From Coriolopsis trogii (lineage: Eukaryota; Basidiomycota; Agaricomycetes; Polyporales; Polyporaceae): DNA of 64,000 nt. Under the pieces are notes generated by a model. That model did no database searches, had not been told where the DNA came from, and worked only from the letters and a program-made list of their open reading frames with translations. A program made the translations under genes and the position numbers. Of this stretch, positions 22,986 through 34,023 are shown piece by piece. The DNA lies in contig JAHYIO010000036.1 in the NCBI GenBank assembly GCA_020543525.1, positions 1,612,001-1,676,000 of the forward strand, given 5' to 3'. How positions within the stretch are numbered: the stretch's first letter is position 1; every line of letters begins with the position of its first letter.

Positions 22986-25624
22986 TCATGGTTTCGCCCC
23001 AGACACTGCCGCCTTGATGAGATCCGCCGCCTTCTCCGCGATCGCGAGCACAGGCGCAGCCTACCCACAGGAACAAAATGTGTTTAGTACTTGCAACAGA
23101 GCCTCTTCGAAAAACCGAGAACACACTACTCACAGTATGCCCACTGACGATCATCGGAAACACAGACGCATCCACGACCCTCAAATTCGGCACTCCATGC
23201 ACCCTCAAGAACGGGTCCAGGACACCCCCATCCTCTTGAGGGGCCATGCGCGCCGTGCACGCGGGATGATATAGCGTCTCCGCCTTCCGACGCACGACAT
23301 CTTCGAGCGCCGAGTCATCGTCGAGGATCTTCTCCAGGCCGTGGTCGAGCTTAGGATCTTCCACCCCTGCCTCGTCAACCATCGACGCGAGCGGCGGGGT
23401 GCGCAGAAGGCGCATGAGCAGCCGGACGGCGCGCACGAGCGTCGCGACGTCGTTGGGCGCAGTGAGATACTGCGGGTCCACCTCGGGTGGGTCTTCTGGG
23501 TTCGACGAGCGGAGGCGGATCGTCCCCGTGGACTTCGGCCTATAACATTGGCGCGCAGCGTGCGGTCAGATGACAGACATTGGAGAGGATGATAGAGTTG
23601 GTGACTACGTACCTGAGCAAAACGCCATGGAGGCCGAAATGATGCTCGGGACGCATCGGAGTTAGCAGGTGTGGTTGATAACCCAGAGACGTGAAGAAGA
23701 GCTCAATGTCGGGCGCCCCCGGGCCCGAGGTCATGTCCTCGATCTCTTCCGGGGGGTACTCGCTAGGTGGGAAGAGCTTGGGGTCGAGGGAACGTACGAA
23801 ACCGATGGCCTCTGCGATCTAGTTCAAGAGGAAGTAAGTACGTATTGACTCGCACCACTGTATCAATCCAGCGGCAAGGCCGAATCAGAAGTTTCATGCA
23901 AGGGGGATATACATACGTTCGAGGTGAGTGGCCCGCCACCGGTGAGTTTATAGGTGATGAGCGAGCCAATGGTCTTGAGCTGATTCATGATAGTATCGCG
24001 TCGGAGATGCGAGACGCCGCTCCGCATCTTGTCGAGGAAGTTGAGGTCGATGACGATGTGGTCCATCAAATGCGAGCCCACGCCTGGCAAATCTGCCACA
24101 ATCGGTATGTCGTGCGCTTTGAGGTGATCGGCCGGTCCAATCCCAGACAACATCAGGATCTGTGCGTCGACAGATGTCAACCCAATGTCTCCTGCAAGAT
24201 GACGATAGTGTAGAATGACTGATACCTGAGGACTGTTCACGGCGCCAGCGGATAGAATGACCTCTTTCCGAGCTTTCACCTGCAGCTTGGACTTGCTGTG
24301 CTGGGTAAACTCCACGCCGACGGCGCGCGGACTGGGCCCTGAATTGTCCAAGAGGATGCGCGTGACGTGTGCATTCGTGATGACCTTCAGATTTGGCCTC
24401 GCCGAGACGTCTGCAGTCAAGTACGCATACTCTGCAGTCATCCGCCGACCTTTAGGGCTGATATAGTTCACTGCGCAAATAGGTCAAACACAGGTCCCGA
24501 GATATGTAGCTGCAATGTGTCACTTACTACACTACAGCGCCAGGACGTCAGTCACTGCATTTGAGATGCACAGGACATTATCTCACCTTTGATACGCCTA
24601 GCGTGCCTTCTGCTGTGTTCAAATCAGCAACATGAGGGATGCCAATGTTCGAGCACGCTTTGAGAAACTCGGACGTCCCCTTGGCGGCATATCCAAACCC
24701 GACTGAAGGAAGAATAAACAGACATATACCCGCAGGAGTATTAATACGCTTACTATGCACAGGTCCAGAAGTTCCACGAAGCGACGCATCCACATTGGGA
24801 TACTTCGTGTTGCCAGTGAACTTCTCATACTTCTTGATATAACTGACAGTCGTGTGAGTGAGCATGACTCGCGTGCCGGTCAACGTCAACGCGCGTACGC
24901 ACTTATTCATCTCCTTGAAGGCCCACTGAGAAGCACCCTCCTGGCCTTTCTGAAGGGCGGCCCATTCATCATAATCCTCCGGCGCGCCGATGTGGTAGCT
25001 GAGCGCAGACTTCAGCATTACGGCAAGCGGTACGAGTGCATGTCTACAAACATCATGGCGTTCATGCAAGTGCCTGGACAACACGATCAACAGTTAATTG
25101 GTCTTTGTACGCCAGTCAAGGAGAACCCTCACATCCTCCGAGCAATTTGGCTGCAATGCACAGATAAGCCTCGCTCACTCACCAAGCCCACATATTTCGG
25201 CACTTACCACGTGGCCAATACTTAGGTTGGGATGCAGCGTGCGGCTGTGGGACAGTATATATGCTCCAATCGTGCTTGGACAACATCAGCTTGGGGAAGT
25301 TGACGGGTATTGTAGCAAGCGGATTTTTGAGCGAGCTTGCATGCTCTCTATCAGACAGCGGTGCTAATATCCGACTCTGGAACAACGCACCTCTCCCCTG
25401 CTTCAACGAGCAAGACTTGTATAGAGGGGTCCTCGGAGAGCCTAGCAGCAAGAACACACCCAGCAGTACCTGCCCATGAATGTTAAGTAGCGAGGATAGA
25501 TGGGGCTCTTGTGTGTCGTACCTCCGCCTATGATGACCACGTCATACTCGCCCAATTCGTGGCCAGCAGCCTCTTTCACGCGTCTCGCCGGCTTAGATGA
25601 GGACAGAGATGATATGAGAGGCAT
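22986..25624 (-). CDS. GMC oxidoreductase (aryl-alcohol oxidase-like), second copy, no N-terminal anchor
   Basis: Paralogue of the neighbouring GMC gene, with closely matching exon layout and motifs. The ATG at 25624 gives MPLISSLSSSKPARRVKEA and then [25 protein letters not shown]. The hydrophobic N-terminal segment of the sister copy is absent, so this form is predicted to be intracellular or non-anchored unless an upstream exon was missed. Further blocks are [90 protein letters not shown] and VDASVFPMIVSGHTV, again with both catalytic histidines. The last exon ends KAAVSGAKP before the stop at 22986. All splice junctions checked keep the frame, so it looks functional. Confidence 0.9.
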
Positions 25625-26477
25625 GATGGAGCTGACTGGAAAGACGGAGAGACTGCGCGGAGGGAGAGTACCAAGGACGAGGGTGCCGCTTTGAGAACTT
25701 CGCGTTATTTCCTGAACGCAGAGCATGAGAGCCTTTTGTACAAGGCAGGGCGTGGACGTCGAAGTCGAAGCATCGAACCCCGTGTGTCGTGTATCTCGTC
25801 CCGTGGTGACCGTAGACGATGTCAAGCACATATCAGGGCCGGAACGCCAAAGAAAAAGGTTTGGCATGTATGGGAACTGCGCCCTTATCATGTCCTATTA
25901 TTGTGGTCTGCAGGGAAGGATGTCAATGCGGATGAGTATCATGACGGGTTGAGGATGTAAGGTGCATGTAGGCAACCGCCTGGAAGCCCATGGGAGCTGT
26001 TGAGCTTCACATTGACACACGGGTTCGGTGACACCAACTCGAAAGCGTTTGTGCTATCCAGTCGCTGTTTCATGTCCCTCGCTGCAAACCGTCTACGGCT
26101 CCTCGTACAGCATGCACTACGCCGTTTGACAATGAGGAGGCATATGGGATACACAATAATCTGCATCCCGCTCGTCATCTTCTGTGAATGTCGGAATCAG
26201 TTAACCTGAGAGTAATGGTCTGCCAAAGACATGACTTACATATTCCGACCGGGTGGGGAAAGACTCTGCTTCATCTGTCCATGTCATGAGGAGCTGGGCA
26301 CGACTGGACGACCACATAGCGCTTCCTAAAGTTCTTTCAACTCGCGTCTGTTGTTCACGGAGATCGCCGAAGCGTGTCCCAAATCTACGCGATGATTAGC
26401 AGTACTTCATCGCATTTCCTTGCACCGCGTCCGTTTGCCTCAGCTTCGACCTCATCCGCCTCGCATATATCCTCGCA
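25625..26477. other. Divergent intergenic region upstream of eIF3j
   Basis: About 850 bases between divergent genes, holding both promoters. On the minus strand, 26390-26240 reads as a Trp/Glu-rich open segment (WSSRAQLLMTWTDEAESF). I could not extend it to a gene; it may be a relic. Confidence 0.4.
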
Positions 26478-27600
26478 ATGTCTGATTGGGGTGCGTCTAT
26501 ATGTCGTTTAATCTGCTACCGCACAGCTCATCAATGCAAGGGTTGTAGAAGCATCTGACGACGACGTGCCAAAGGCCGCCTCCTCCGCCCCGATCCCGAA
26601 GAAACCGGTAAAGAGCAAGTGGGAAGGAGAGGACGAGGAGGATGACGGACCGGTGGTATGTCTACTGCGTCTGAACTGAACGCCCCACAGAAGCTCAATA
26701 CCTCATGGCGGCCTGCAAATATCAGAGCGATTGGGAAGCTTCCTCATCGGAAGAGGAGGAAAAATCTCAGCCCGCTGCCCCAGTCGCACCCCCAAAGAAG
26801 AAGGGCACGCTCAAAGCCAAGCTTGCGGAAAAGGAGGCTCTGAAAGCGCAGAAGGCCGCCTCGGACGATATCGATTACGACGAGGATGCTGTACTTGACC
26901 CACGAGAAAAAGCACGCAGAGACAAGGAGAGGGAGCTTGCGGCCGACCTCAATAACGCCGCTGATCTCTTCGGTGCTGCTGCATTAGGCGGTACGTTTCT
27001 ACTGCTTGATCCTTGCTGTCAAGTGCTTCTACCCGCAAATTGCTATCGCCTCCCATTAAGTCTCAATCCCATCCGGACATCACCTATTACAACACTATTA
27101 AACCATCCTCCACACCCCTACTAACCATCGAGTATCCCCAGGCACGTCATCAAAGGAGCTCGACTCCCTTATATCCGCCCAACCACGCACCAAAGAAGAC
27201 TTTGTAGCCTTCTCCGACAAGATCATCGAGTACATCATCAAGCGGCATCAGAGCAAACCGCTCTACGCCTCCTTCGTCGAGCACCACGCCCGTCAGCTCG
27301 CCATGCCCCTCCGCGATGTCGAGGTCCGCAAAGTCGCGAGCGGCCTCACCGCGCTCTCGAATGAGAAGCAGAAGGAGCAGCGCGACAAGGCCGCGGGCAA
27401 GAAAAAGCCCAAGACGACGGCCAAGCCCGCCCTTGCCGCTGCTAAGCCGACGAGCAAGTGCGTCTTCCTCCCTTCGCTGTGATCGATCGCCTTCTGTATT
27501 CTAAGATCGAGCGTGCTGATTCTCCTCGATGTTTCATAGACTCGATACAAATGCGTACGAAGAGGAGTTGGACGATTTCGGCGCGGATGACTTCATGTAG
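26478..27600 (+). CDS. HCR1: Translation initiation factor eIF3 subunit J
   Basis: Accessory eIF3 subunit that helps load mRNA on the 40S ribosome and aids termination and recycling; cytoplasmic. Exon 1 is only 13 nt past the ATG at 26478 (MSDW|). It splices to EASDDDVPKAA, giving the family N-terminus MSDWEASDDD. A second SDWEAS motif opens exon 3 after GEDEEDDGPV. The body shows the expected acidic-then-basic pattern: PPKKKGTLKAKLAEKEALKAQK, DPREKARRDKERELAADLNNAADLFG, then SSKELDSLISAQPRTKEDF, FSDKIIEYIIKRH and YASFVEHHARQLAMPLRD. A last short exon encodes LDTNAYEEELDDFGADDFM and ends in TAG at 27600. The length of about 260 residues fits the family. Confidence 0.92.
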
Positions 27601-28154
27601 CGTGCTTATACTGATGAATCGCCATACCATCATCTGCTCCTCTTGTTAACAACAGTGTCTCTCCTCTGCAACAGGCAACACTTGCGACATGAATTCGAAG
27701 AGATAGATTGTTCGCCAACTGCACCTGAGATCAACAAACGACTAGTAAATCTGAATCGTGTGCATGATACGGTACCAAGAATCTGGCTATCGACGTCACT
27801 GTGGTTCCAGATGCTTTTTGAGCAAGCGTGCTTGATGGATCCTGTAATCATGCACCTATACGGTCGTGGTGCATGCACTGCTCATCCTCTCGCAGGTCGC
27901 GTAGCACTGATGCTTGCGAAACAGTGTGCATGGATTGTGAGGGTTATTGAAACCTTCGTACCGAGCAATGCACATTAGATCGGATTGCTTACATGCCGCG
28001 ACATTCTCTGTCATGCACTTCAGGTGTAAGGCAGGAAGAGATGGTGCGAGGCGCTGCAGTTCCCAGATATATGTGCTCAGTCGTGAACAAACAAATGTAG
28101 TGTATTCCGAGGATGCTGGAGACATCTCTACAATACCAAGTTCACATCCGAGCA
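27601..28154. other. Convergent intergenic spacer
   Basis: About 550 bases between the eIF3j and ATG15 stop codons. No gene recognised. Confidence 0.45.
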
Positions 28155-29782
28155 TTACTTCCCCTCCGGGTAGTCTCCAAAGTCCCAACTATAGCACTCC
28201 TATACATGAATCAGCTCCGGACACCGGCATCGCTCAGGACGAATGCTCACCATGCAATCCTCTTCCGGCAACGCCTCGGGCACTTCCCGTCCCTGATCGA
28301 CCGCAGGCGGCCACGGCTCCGCCAACAGCTTCTCGATCACATTCACAATGGTATGTGTGCGGATGTCCACCGCCCACGAACAATTCGACACAGTGTCGTA
28401 TACGATCGAGCGACCGAGATGACACTTGCTCTCCATGGCGTACCCGCCGAGCGCGCAAGATGAGAGCACGCCGTTGCATGTGCCCATGGCGATAGGGTCC
28501 GCGGTATGGTAGAGGTGTGTGACGTGTTGAACCTCGGGCTGGGGTGCGATAGGGTGAGGTCACTGTGGCAAGGCGGTGGAGGAAGAGCGGCGTACCGGAG
28601 AGGGGAGGTGCAGTCGTCTGGAAGCCATCTTCTCACCTGGTGCTTCGATGGCTAGGGTAGGGGCTCCGAAGGTGACTCCTAATAGCGAGGCAAGCGCACC
28701 ACCTAGGGAGTGACCAGTCATCCAGATATTGGCTTCGGGGTATAGGTACGTTAAATTGTTGTACAAATTCTACCCAATCTATGAGTTTGAGTACATCATC
28801 CACATGCGTGAGCGTAGAGTGCCGACTCACAGTCCCAATAGGATAAAACAAACTCTCTTCGATCAAGGCATTCTCGAGACAATTCTGGTCGCATTTCCAG
28901 CCTCCTCGATAGCATCCGCACACCGTCGTCCACGTCCAGTCTACACGTGCGCAGCAGCAGCTGAAAAGGAGATTGTCGTTGAATTTGTCTTTCTTCGCTG
29001 TCGGGCCCCCTCCACCGATGAACGCGGCCGATGTGCCCTTGATGGAAAGTACAATGGTGGAGTTATCGGGGGTCGCAAACACATGCCCTCTGAATCCATC
29101 GTCGTCAGGTTCCCAGCCAAATGGGTAGCTCTGTGGCAATCAATGTTAGTATCGTCTCTATCGCACGCGTGGAATACGCCAGTAGGATAACGTGAACCGG
29201 GAGATAGACACGCACGACATTCCAGCTGTCACCCAGCTCATACCAGCCCTGTTCGCCCGGCGAAAGATATGCATTATTCGTCATCTTCGCGAGCAATAGC
29301 AAAGTCTGCCTGTCCTCAACATCCGGCCCCTCCACCTCTATCTCGTCCCAGTCTATGGCCTCCGTCTCCTGGAAGCGCATGGAGCGCACTCTCGCTCTAT
29401 GAAATGCATCAATCGAACGTGGTCTATGGGCCTTGACGCGTCGGGGCCGAAGCGAGTAAGTCGAAGGTTCGCCTGTGAGTGCGAGAGCCTGGATATCGGA
29501 CTTGTGCACGTCATGGAAGGCGACCCGCGCATCAGACGAGACGGCGTGCAGATGGCGTAGCTCGAATTGAAGAGGCACAGGTGGCTGCGCGATGGGAGCA
29601 GCAGGGCGGTGGTCACGAAGAGAGGCAGCGAGGAAGGCCGCAAGCCAGCTCGTAACGGTCGTGAAGAGCATGGAGGGAGATGCGCATAGTACAGAGGGGA
29701 CTGTCAGCGACGGAATCTCCGCAGTGGCCGACGAGTGAGTCGAGTGGCTCAAGTCGTCACTCCCGCCCACATCAGGCGGCAT
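28155..29782 (-). CDS. ATG15: Autophagy-related vacuolar lipase ATG15
   Basis: Phospholipase that breaks down autophagic body and MVB membranes inside the vacuole. The ATG at 29782 precedes an uncleaved signal anchor ([19 protein letters not shown]), typical for delivery through the MVB route. Class 3 lipase blocks follow: [51 protein letters not shown], and the nucleophile elbow [16 protein letters not shown] near 28715. The Cys-rich family segments are present ([34 protein letters not shown]). The short final exon, [14 protein letters not shown], ends at 28155 after an intron beginning GTGAGC. The frame stays intact across at least three introns. The gene is head to head with MIC60, only 183 bases away. 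Confidence 0.93.
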
Positions 29783-29965
29783 CCCGGCCCGAGGTATTCG
29801 ACAAAGGGTTTTGGGCTGCTAAGGGGGTTACATGACGCGCCTAGGAAGCAAAATATGCAAATTCCGAGTTCTTCCGGGTGAGGAGGTCGACGTGCGCCCG
29901 GACTTGCACGCTGTTCCACACATCCCCGACACCACGTCGGCCGTTGCTATCCTCTACACTCGCGC
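29783..29965. promoter_or_regulatory. Short bidirectional promoter between ATG15 and MIC60
   Basis: Only 183 bases separate the two start codons, so the genes must share a promoter region. No TATA box was recognised in it. Co-regulation is an inference from spacing. Confidence 0.6.
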
Positions 29966-32128
29966 ATGTTGCGTGCTCTTCCTGTCTCGAGGGCGGTAGG
30001 CGCACCTTCGGGCAGGGCTGCGGTTCGGGTCGTCCGTCGCGTGAGTCTGCCCACCCTTAGGCCCTTATGTCTGCTACGTCTCGTCTCACAACTCCGTACA
30101 GCGGTTTGCGACGGAGCCGCCCCCCGCCACACCGCCCAAGAAAAAGAAAAGTGTCGTTCGTAGACTCGTCTTCTACACCACTGCTGGTGTCTCTACTTTC
30201 TACGTCGGCAGCGCCTTCGTCTCCTTCCAGGTCCCCCAGTACCGTGAATTCTTCGTCGAACAGGTCCCCCTCGGCGCGTCATTCCTTCAGTATGCGGAAG
30301 ATCACGAATGGGACAATCTCACTGTGAATGATGTTGTCGAGTCGGGGAAGAATGTGGTTGTATTGTCGAAGGAGTACTTCGATAGCCTCGTGGCCATGTT
30401 CAACAAGGACAACGCGAAGGATACTTTGGAGAAGACCAAGGACAGAGTCAAGGCGGCCACGCAGAACGTGATGACGACAGTCGAACGTAGTGAGGCCAAG
30501 ATATACGAGAAAGGTGCGAAGGCCGCTGCCATTGCCAAGCACCAGTCCGTCCAGTTCTCGGAGGGCGTCGAAGATCTTGTCCGTAAAGCTGAAGCAGCGT
30601 TGGCGGGTAAGCCAATCGACTCCCTCCCAGAAGCGACGACAACTCCTGCGCAGCCTGCCCCTGCTCCGCCCGACACCAACCCTCCTCGGACAAATGAACA
30701 GGAGGATGCACGGGCAGGCCACATATATGATGCCCCGCTGCCCGTCGGCTTCGAGCCTCCCCCAGGTTACTCCCGGCCAAAACCTCCGCCAAAGCCTACA
30801 CCGGAACCCAAGTCTGAGTCCGTGAAGGCCGAATCCACGACGTCACCTCCACCCCCGCCTCCGCCTCTTCCTCTTGTGGCTCCAGCCGTCAAAGAGTTCA
30901 GCGCATCCGAGCCTGTCATTGCCCAACTCGCGACCGTCATCGATGATCTCGCGTCATACCTGAACACGAATCCCACGGCAGCGGAGAAGGCACGCGACAT
31001 CCTGGACACTGCCAAGATCGACCTCACACAGCTCGCTGGCCGCATTGACGAAATCAAAGCTGCAGAGGCGAAGAAGCTGGAAGCATCCCTCGACGAGCAA
31101 GCCCGCGAATGCATGCAGTCCCTCATGGAGCTCGAGATGCAGGCGCAGGACAAGCTCGACACTCAGGAGGAGAGCTTCCGCAAGTTCTTTGAGCAGGAGC
31201 GCGCCAAGATGATCCAGGAGTACCGTCAGAAGCTCGAACATGAGCTTCAGACTCAGAGCGAGATCATCAACGAGCGGTGAGTCCCGGTCTTTCCACCTCA
31301 ATGAAGTCGCGCTGATGCGAAAGGTCCGTTTCGTCAGTCTCAAGACAGAGGTCATTGCGCAAGGCATCGAACTCCAACGTCGCTGGATCCGTGAGATCAA
31401 GATGCGCGTCGAGCAGGAGCGTGGTGGCCGTCTCGCGAAGCTAGACGAGATCGCGACGAACCTCAAACGCCTCGAGCGCGTCGCCCTCGACAACTCGGCC
31501 TATCTCGACGAGAACATCCGCGTGCACGCGCTCTGGTCCGCCCTCCGCGCGGTGCACCACGCCGTCGACGCGCACGAGCGCAAGCCCTTCCGCGAAGAAC
31601 TCCGCGTCCTCCGCCACGTCGCCGCGGCGCGCGAGGACCCCATCGTCGCTGCTGCGTTGGAGACCCTCGAGGCCTCAGACGTGCCCGACGTGGGCGTCGA
31701 GCCCCTTGCAGACCTTACCACCTGGTTCACGTCTTCGGTTGCGCCGCGCGTGTCGAGCGTCGCGCTCGTCCCCGACCAGAATGCGGGCGTGCTGTCCTAC
31801 CTCGCCTCGAACCTGTTCTCGTCCTTCCGCTTCCAGCGGCATGGGCTCGTGCCCGGCTCGGACGTGTTGAGCGTCCTGGCGCGGGCAGAGTACTATCTGA
31901 ACGAGAAGGATCTGGACAGTGCTGCTCGGGAACTGAACCAGCTGAGGGGCCCCGCGAAGGTTCTCCTCTCCGACTGGTTGGATGCTGCTCGCAAGCGGCT
32001 AGAGGTGCTTCAAGCATTGCAGGTGCGTCTCTACGACCGGTTGATTGTTGACTATCTTTGTTGATGACCTGGCTTAGGTCGTTGAGGCGGAGGCCACGCT
32101 TGCATCGCTTTTGGTGGTACAGGACTAG
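29966..32128 (+). CDS. MIC60: MICOS complex subunit MIC60 (mitofilin)
   Basis: Inner-membrane core subunit of MICOS that shapes crista junctions and contacts outer-membrane partners. Exon 1 (29966-30040) gives a basic presequence (MLRALPVSRAVGAPSGR). Exon 2 opens RFATEPPPATPPKKKKSVV and then one transmembrane helix (LVFYTTAGVSTFYVGSAFV), then FQVPQYREFFVEQVPLG. A Pro-rich linker (30720-30890) leads into a long coiled coil (ERAKMIQEYRQKLEHELQTQSE). After an intron, the conserved C-terminal mitofilin region follows: GIELQRRWIREIKMRVEQE, ENIRVHALWSALRAVHHAV, YLNEKDLDSAARELNQLRG and ARKRLEVLQALQ. A short last exon, VVEAEATLASLLVVQD, ends with TAG at 32128. Four exons make a protein of about 670 residues, as usual for the family. 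Confidence 0.93.
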
Positions 32129-32248
32129 ATTCTACGTAGTAATATCGCCCCCTAGATTACAACATGGACACCGTACCAGCATTCGCGTGTCACTCTAGCC
32201 AGTGTTCACTAATTGTCCAGCACCAGTAAGCACATAGATGAGGCACTC

Positions 32249-33584
32249 TTACTGACGGTATGCGCCGTTCGGGTATCCTGCTGGTGGTGACACGGACGGA
32301 GGTGGACTCATTCCCATAGGAGGCGGTGTCCTCCCAATGGGCGGTGTGCCCATACCTGCAGCTGCCATCCCGCTGCTCAGCAGCGCGCACTCACAGATGA
32401 CCTGCGCCCGCCGAACAACTGTCTGTATGTTGTCCGTCGAAACCCCATTCGGCCCAGGGGGCCCGCGCGAGACCTTGACAAGCCCAGGGAAGACGGTCGC
32501 GCCAACGCGGTCCGGCTCACCTCGCTCGGTCTTGTGGCAGCGTTTAACCAGCTCGATCTGGCGGGGGTTCATTGTGCTGGCGACGTCGGGTACGAACGCG
32601 CGGTAGAAGGCGTCGACGGAGCCGCCCGAGGAGGAAGGCGCGCCGTGGAGCATGCGCGAGAACTCGTAGGCGGCCTCGAGGACGGTGAAGATGGCGGCGG
32701 TGGGCGTCGCCTTGTCGTTGTTCTCGAGGCCGAGGACTTGGGTGAGATTGGCCATGTGCTCGGAGAGGAAGAAGCGGGACATGTCGGGCGAGCAGGCCTC
32801 GACGGCCGCTGTGAACGTTTGTCGCCGCCAGACAGCTGCGACGGTTGGATCTCCTATGAGACAACGTCAAGGCTGGATGTTCATACGGGGTCAGTTCGGT
32901 AAAAGGGACGCACGGGCAAATATGTGTTCGTGTATGCGCGTGAGTTGTATATTGGCTTCGGGGGAGTCGGTGACGATCAGGCAGTTGATGATGCCTTCCG
33001 ATATGGTTTGCGAGACGGCATGGCGGAGGAGGCTTTGAATCTGGATGCCTGAAGCGGGCGAGGTGTTTGGTCCGAGCTCAGGAGGATCATCGTCAAACAC
33101 GTCGGTGAGGGCGGCCTCGCGGATAACGTTCATCGGAACTGGTGGTGCGCGCGTCACGTCCGCCGCCCAGCGGTTGATTTGTCTCTCCAATGCGGACGCG
33201 GCGTTCTGAATGGGAATGGCAGAGGGTCACCTCGTGTCGCGCAGGCCCTCTGAAGGCGAGAGAGGGTACTTGGATGGGCGACATACCTTGATGGAGAAGT
33301 CATCGACAGAGTTGCCCCCGAGCTTGCTAACTCCGAGATGGCTGTTCTGGTTCGTCCCCTCTAGCAGCGCAATCCGCGCCCTCAGTTGCGCAACCTGCTT
33401 CTCCTGCTCCTGGAGTTGCCCCCGCTGTTCCTCAACTTTCTCGTGGGCAATGCGCTATGCCACATGCATTGTCTCAGCCAAAGGAGGGTAAAGCAGCAGC
33501 TTAATAGGTGAGACATACGAAGTTAGTCAGGGCGTAGCGGTATTGCTCTCCCGAGACGACATCAGGTTGTCCATGGTATGCCAT
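32249..33584 (-). CDS. Uncharacterised coiled-coil protein with Pro/Gly-rich tail
   Basis: The ATG at 33584 (MAYHGQPDVVSGEQYRYAL) splices to an exon with a coiled coil (IAHEKVEEQRGQLQEQEKQV, AQLRARIALLEG). A GTATGT intron follows and then NAASALERQINRWAADV. The middle exon includes GIQIQSLLRHAVSQTISEGI and EANIQLTRIHEHIFAR; the last holds FLSEHMANLTQVLGLE, MNPRQIELVKRCHKTERG and NIQTVVRRAQVICECALL. It ends with a low-complexity Pro/Gly/Met tail and YPNGAYRQ, with the stop at 32249. It is about 400 residues long, without membrane segments. The helical, coiled-coil architecture suggests a cytoplasmic scaffold or adaptor. Codon bias and clean splice phases support a real gene; I do not recognise the family. 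Confidence 0.75.
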
Positions 33585-34023
33585 GATTTCCTAGGTATGT
33601 GTGTAGTTGGTGGATGGTCGAGAGGAAGAGAAGCTCGAAATGTGCATGGCGGACGGAGATGAAGGCCTAAAGTAGATGTTACGGCGGCGTACGTGATGAT
33701 GGACATTCGTATCCGTCTCTGCACAGCCCCTGCGATATAACAACCACACAGCTTCCAGCTCGGAGCGCGCGCTGGGCCGCGTGCAATCCGCGTTCTTTCT
33801 TACTAGCAACTTACCAACGTATATGGTAGTAAAGGCGGCAGTTCAGCCTTGGAAGACGTCCACCGGTAAGTCGCCTTTTAAGGGTACCCAAGGGCACTCA
33901 GTATGCTTTGATTCACTAGAGCGACGTCCTGGTATAGATTATTCCCTTGACCCTAATTAGAACTGTGCAATGCTATAGATACATCCAAAACGCGCGTCGA
34001 TACTTTTCGTCGCAACCCAATAA
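33585..34023. other. Intergenic, nothing recognised
   Basis: About 440 bases between two minus-strand genes; presumably holds the promoter of the coiled-coil gene and the 3' end of the ABC transporter. Confidence 0.45.
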
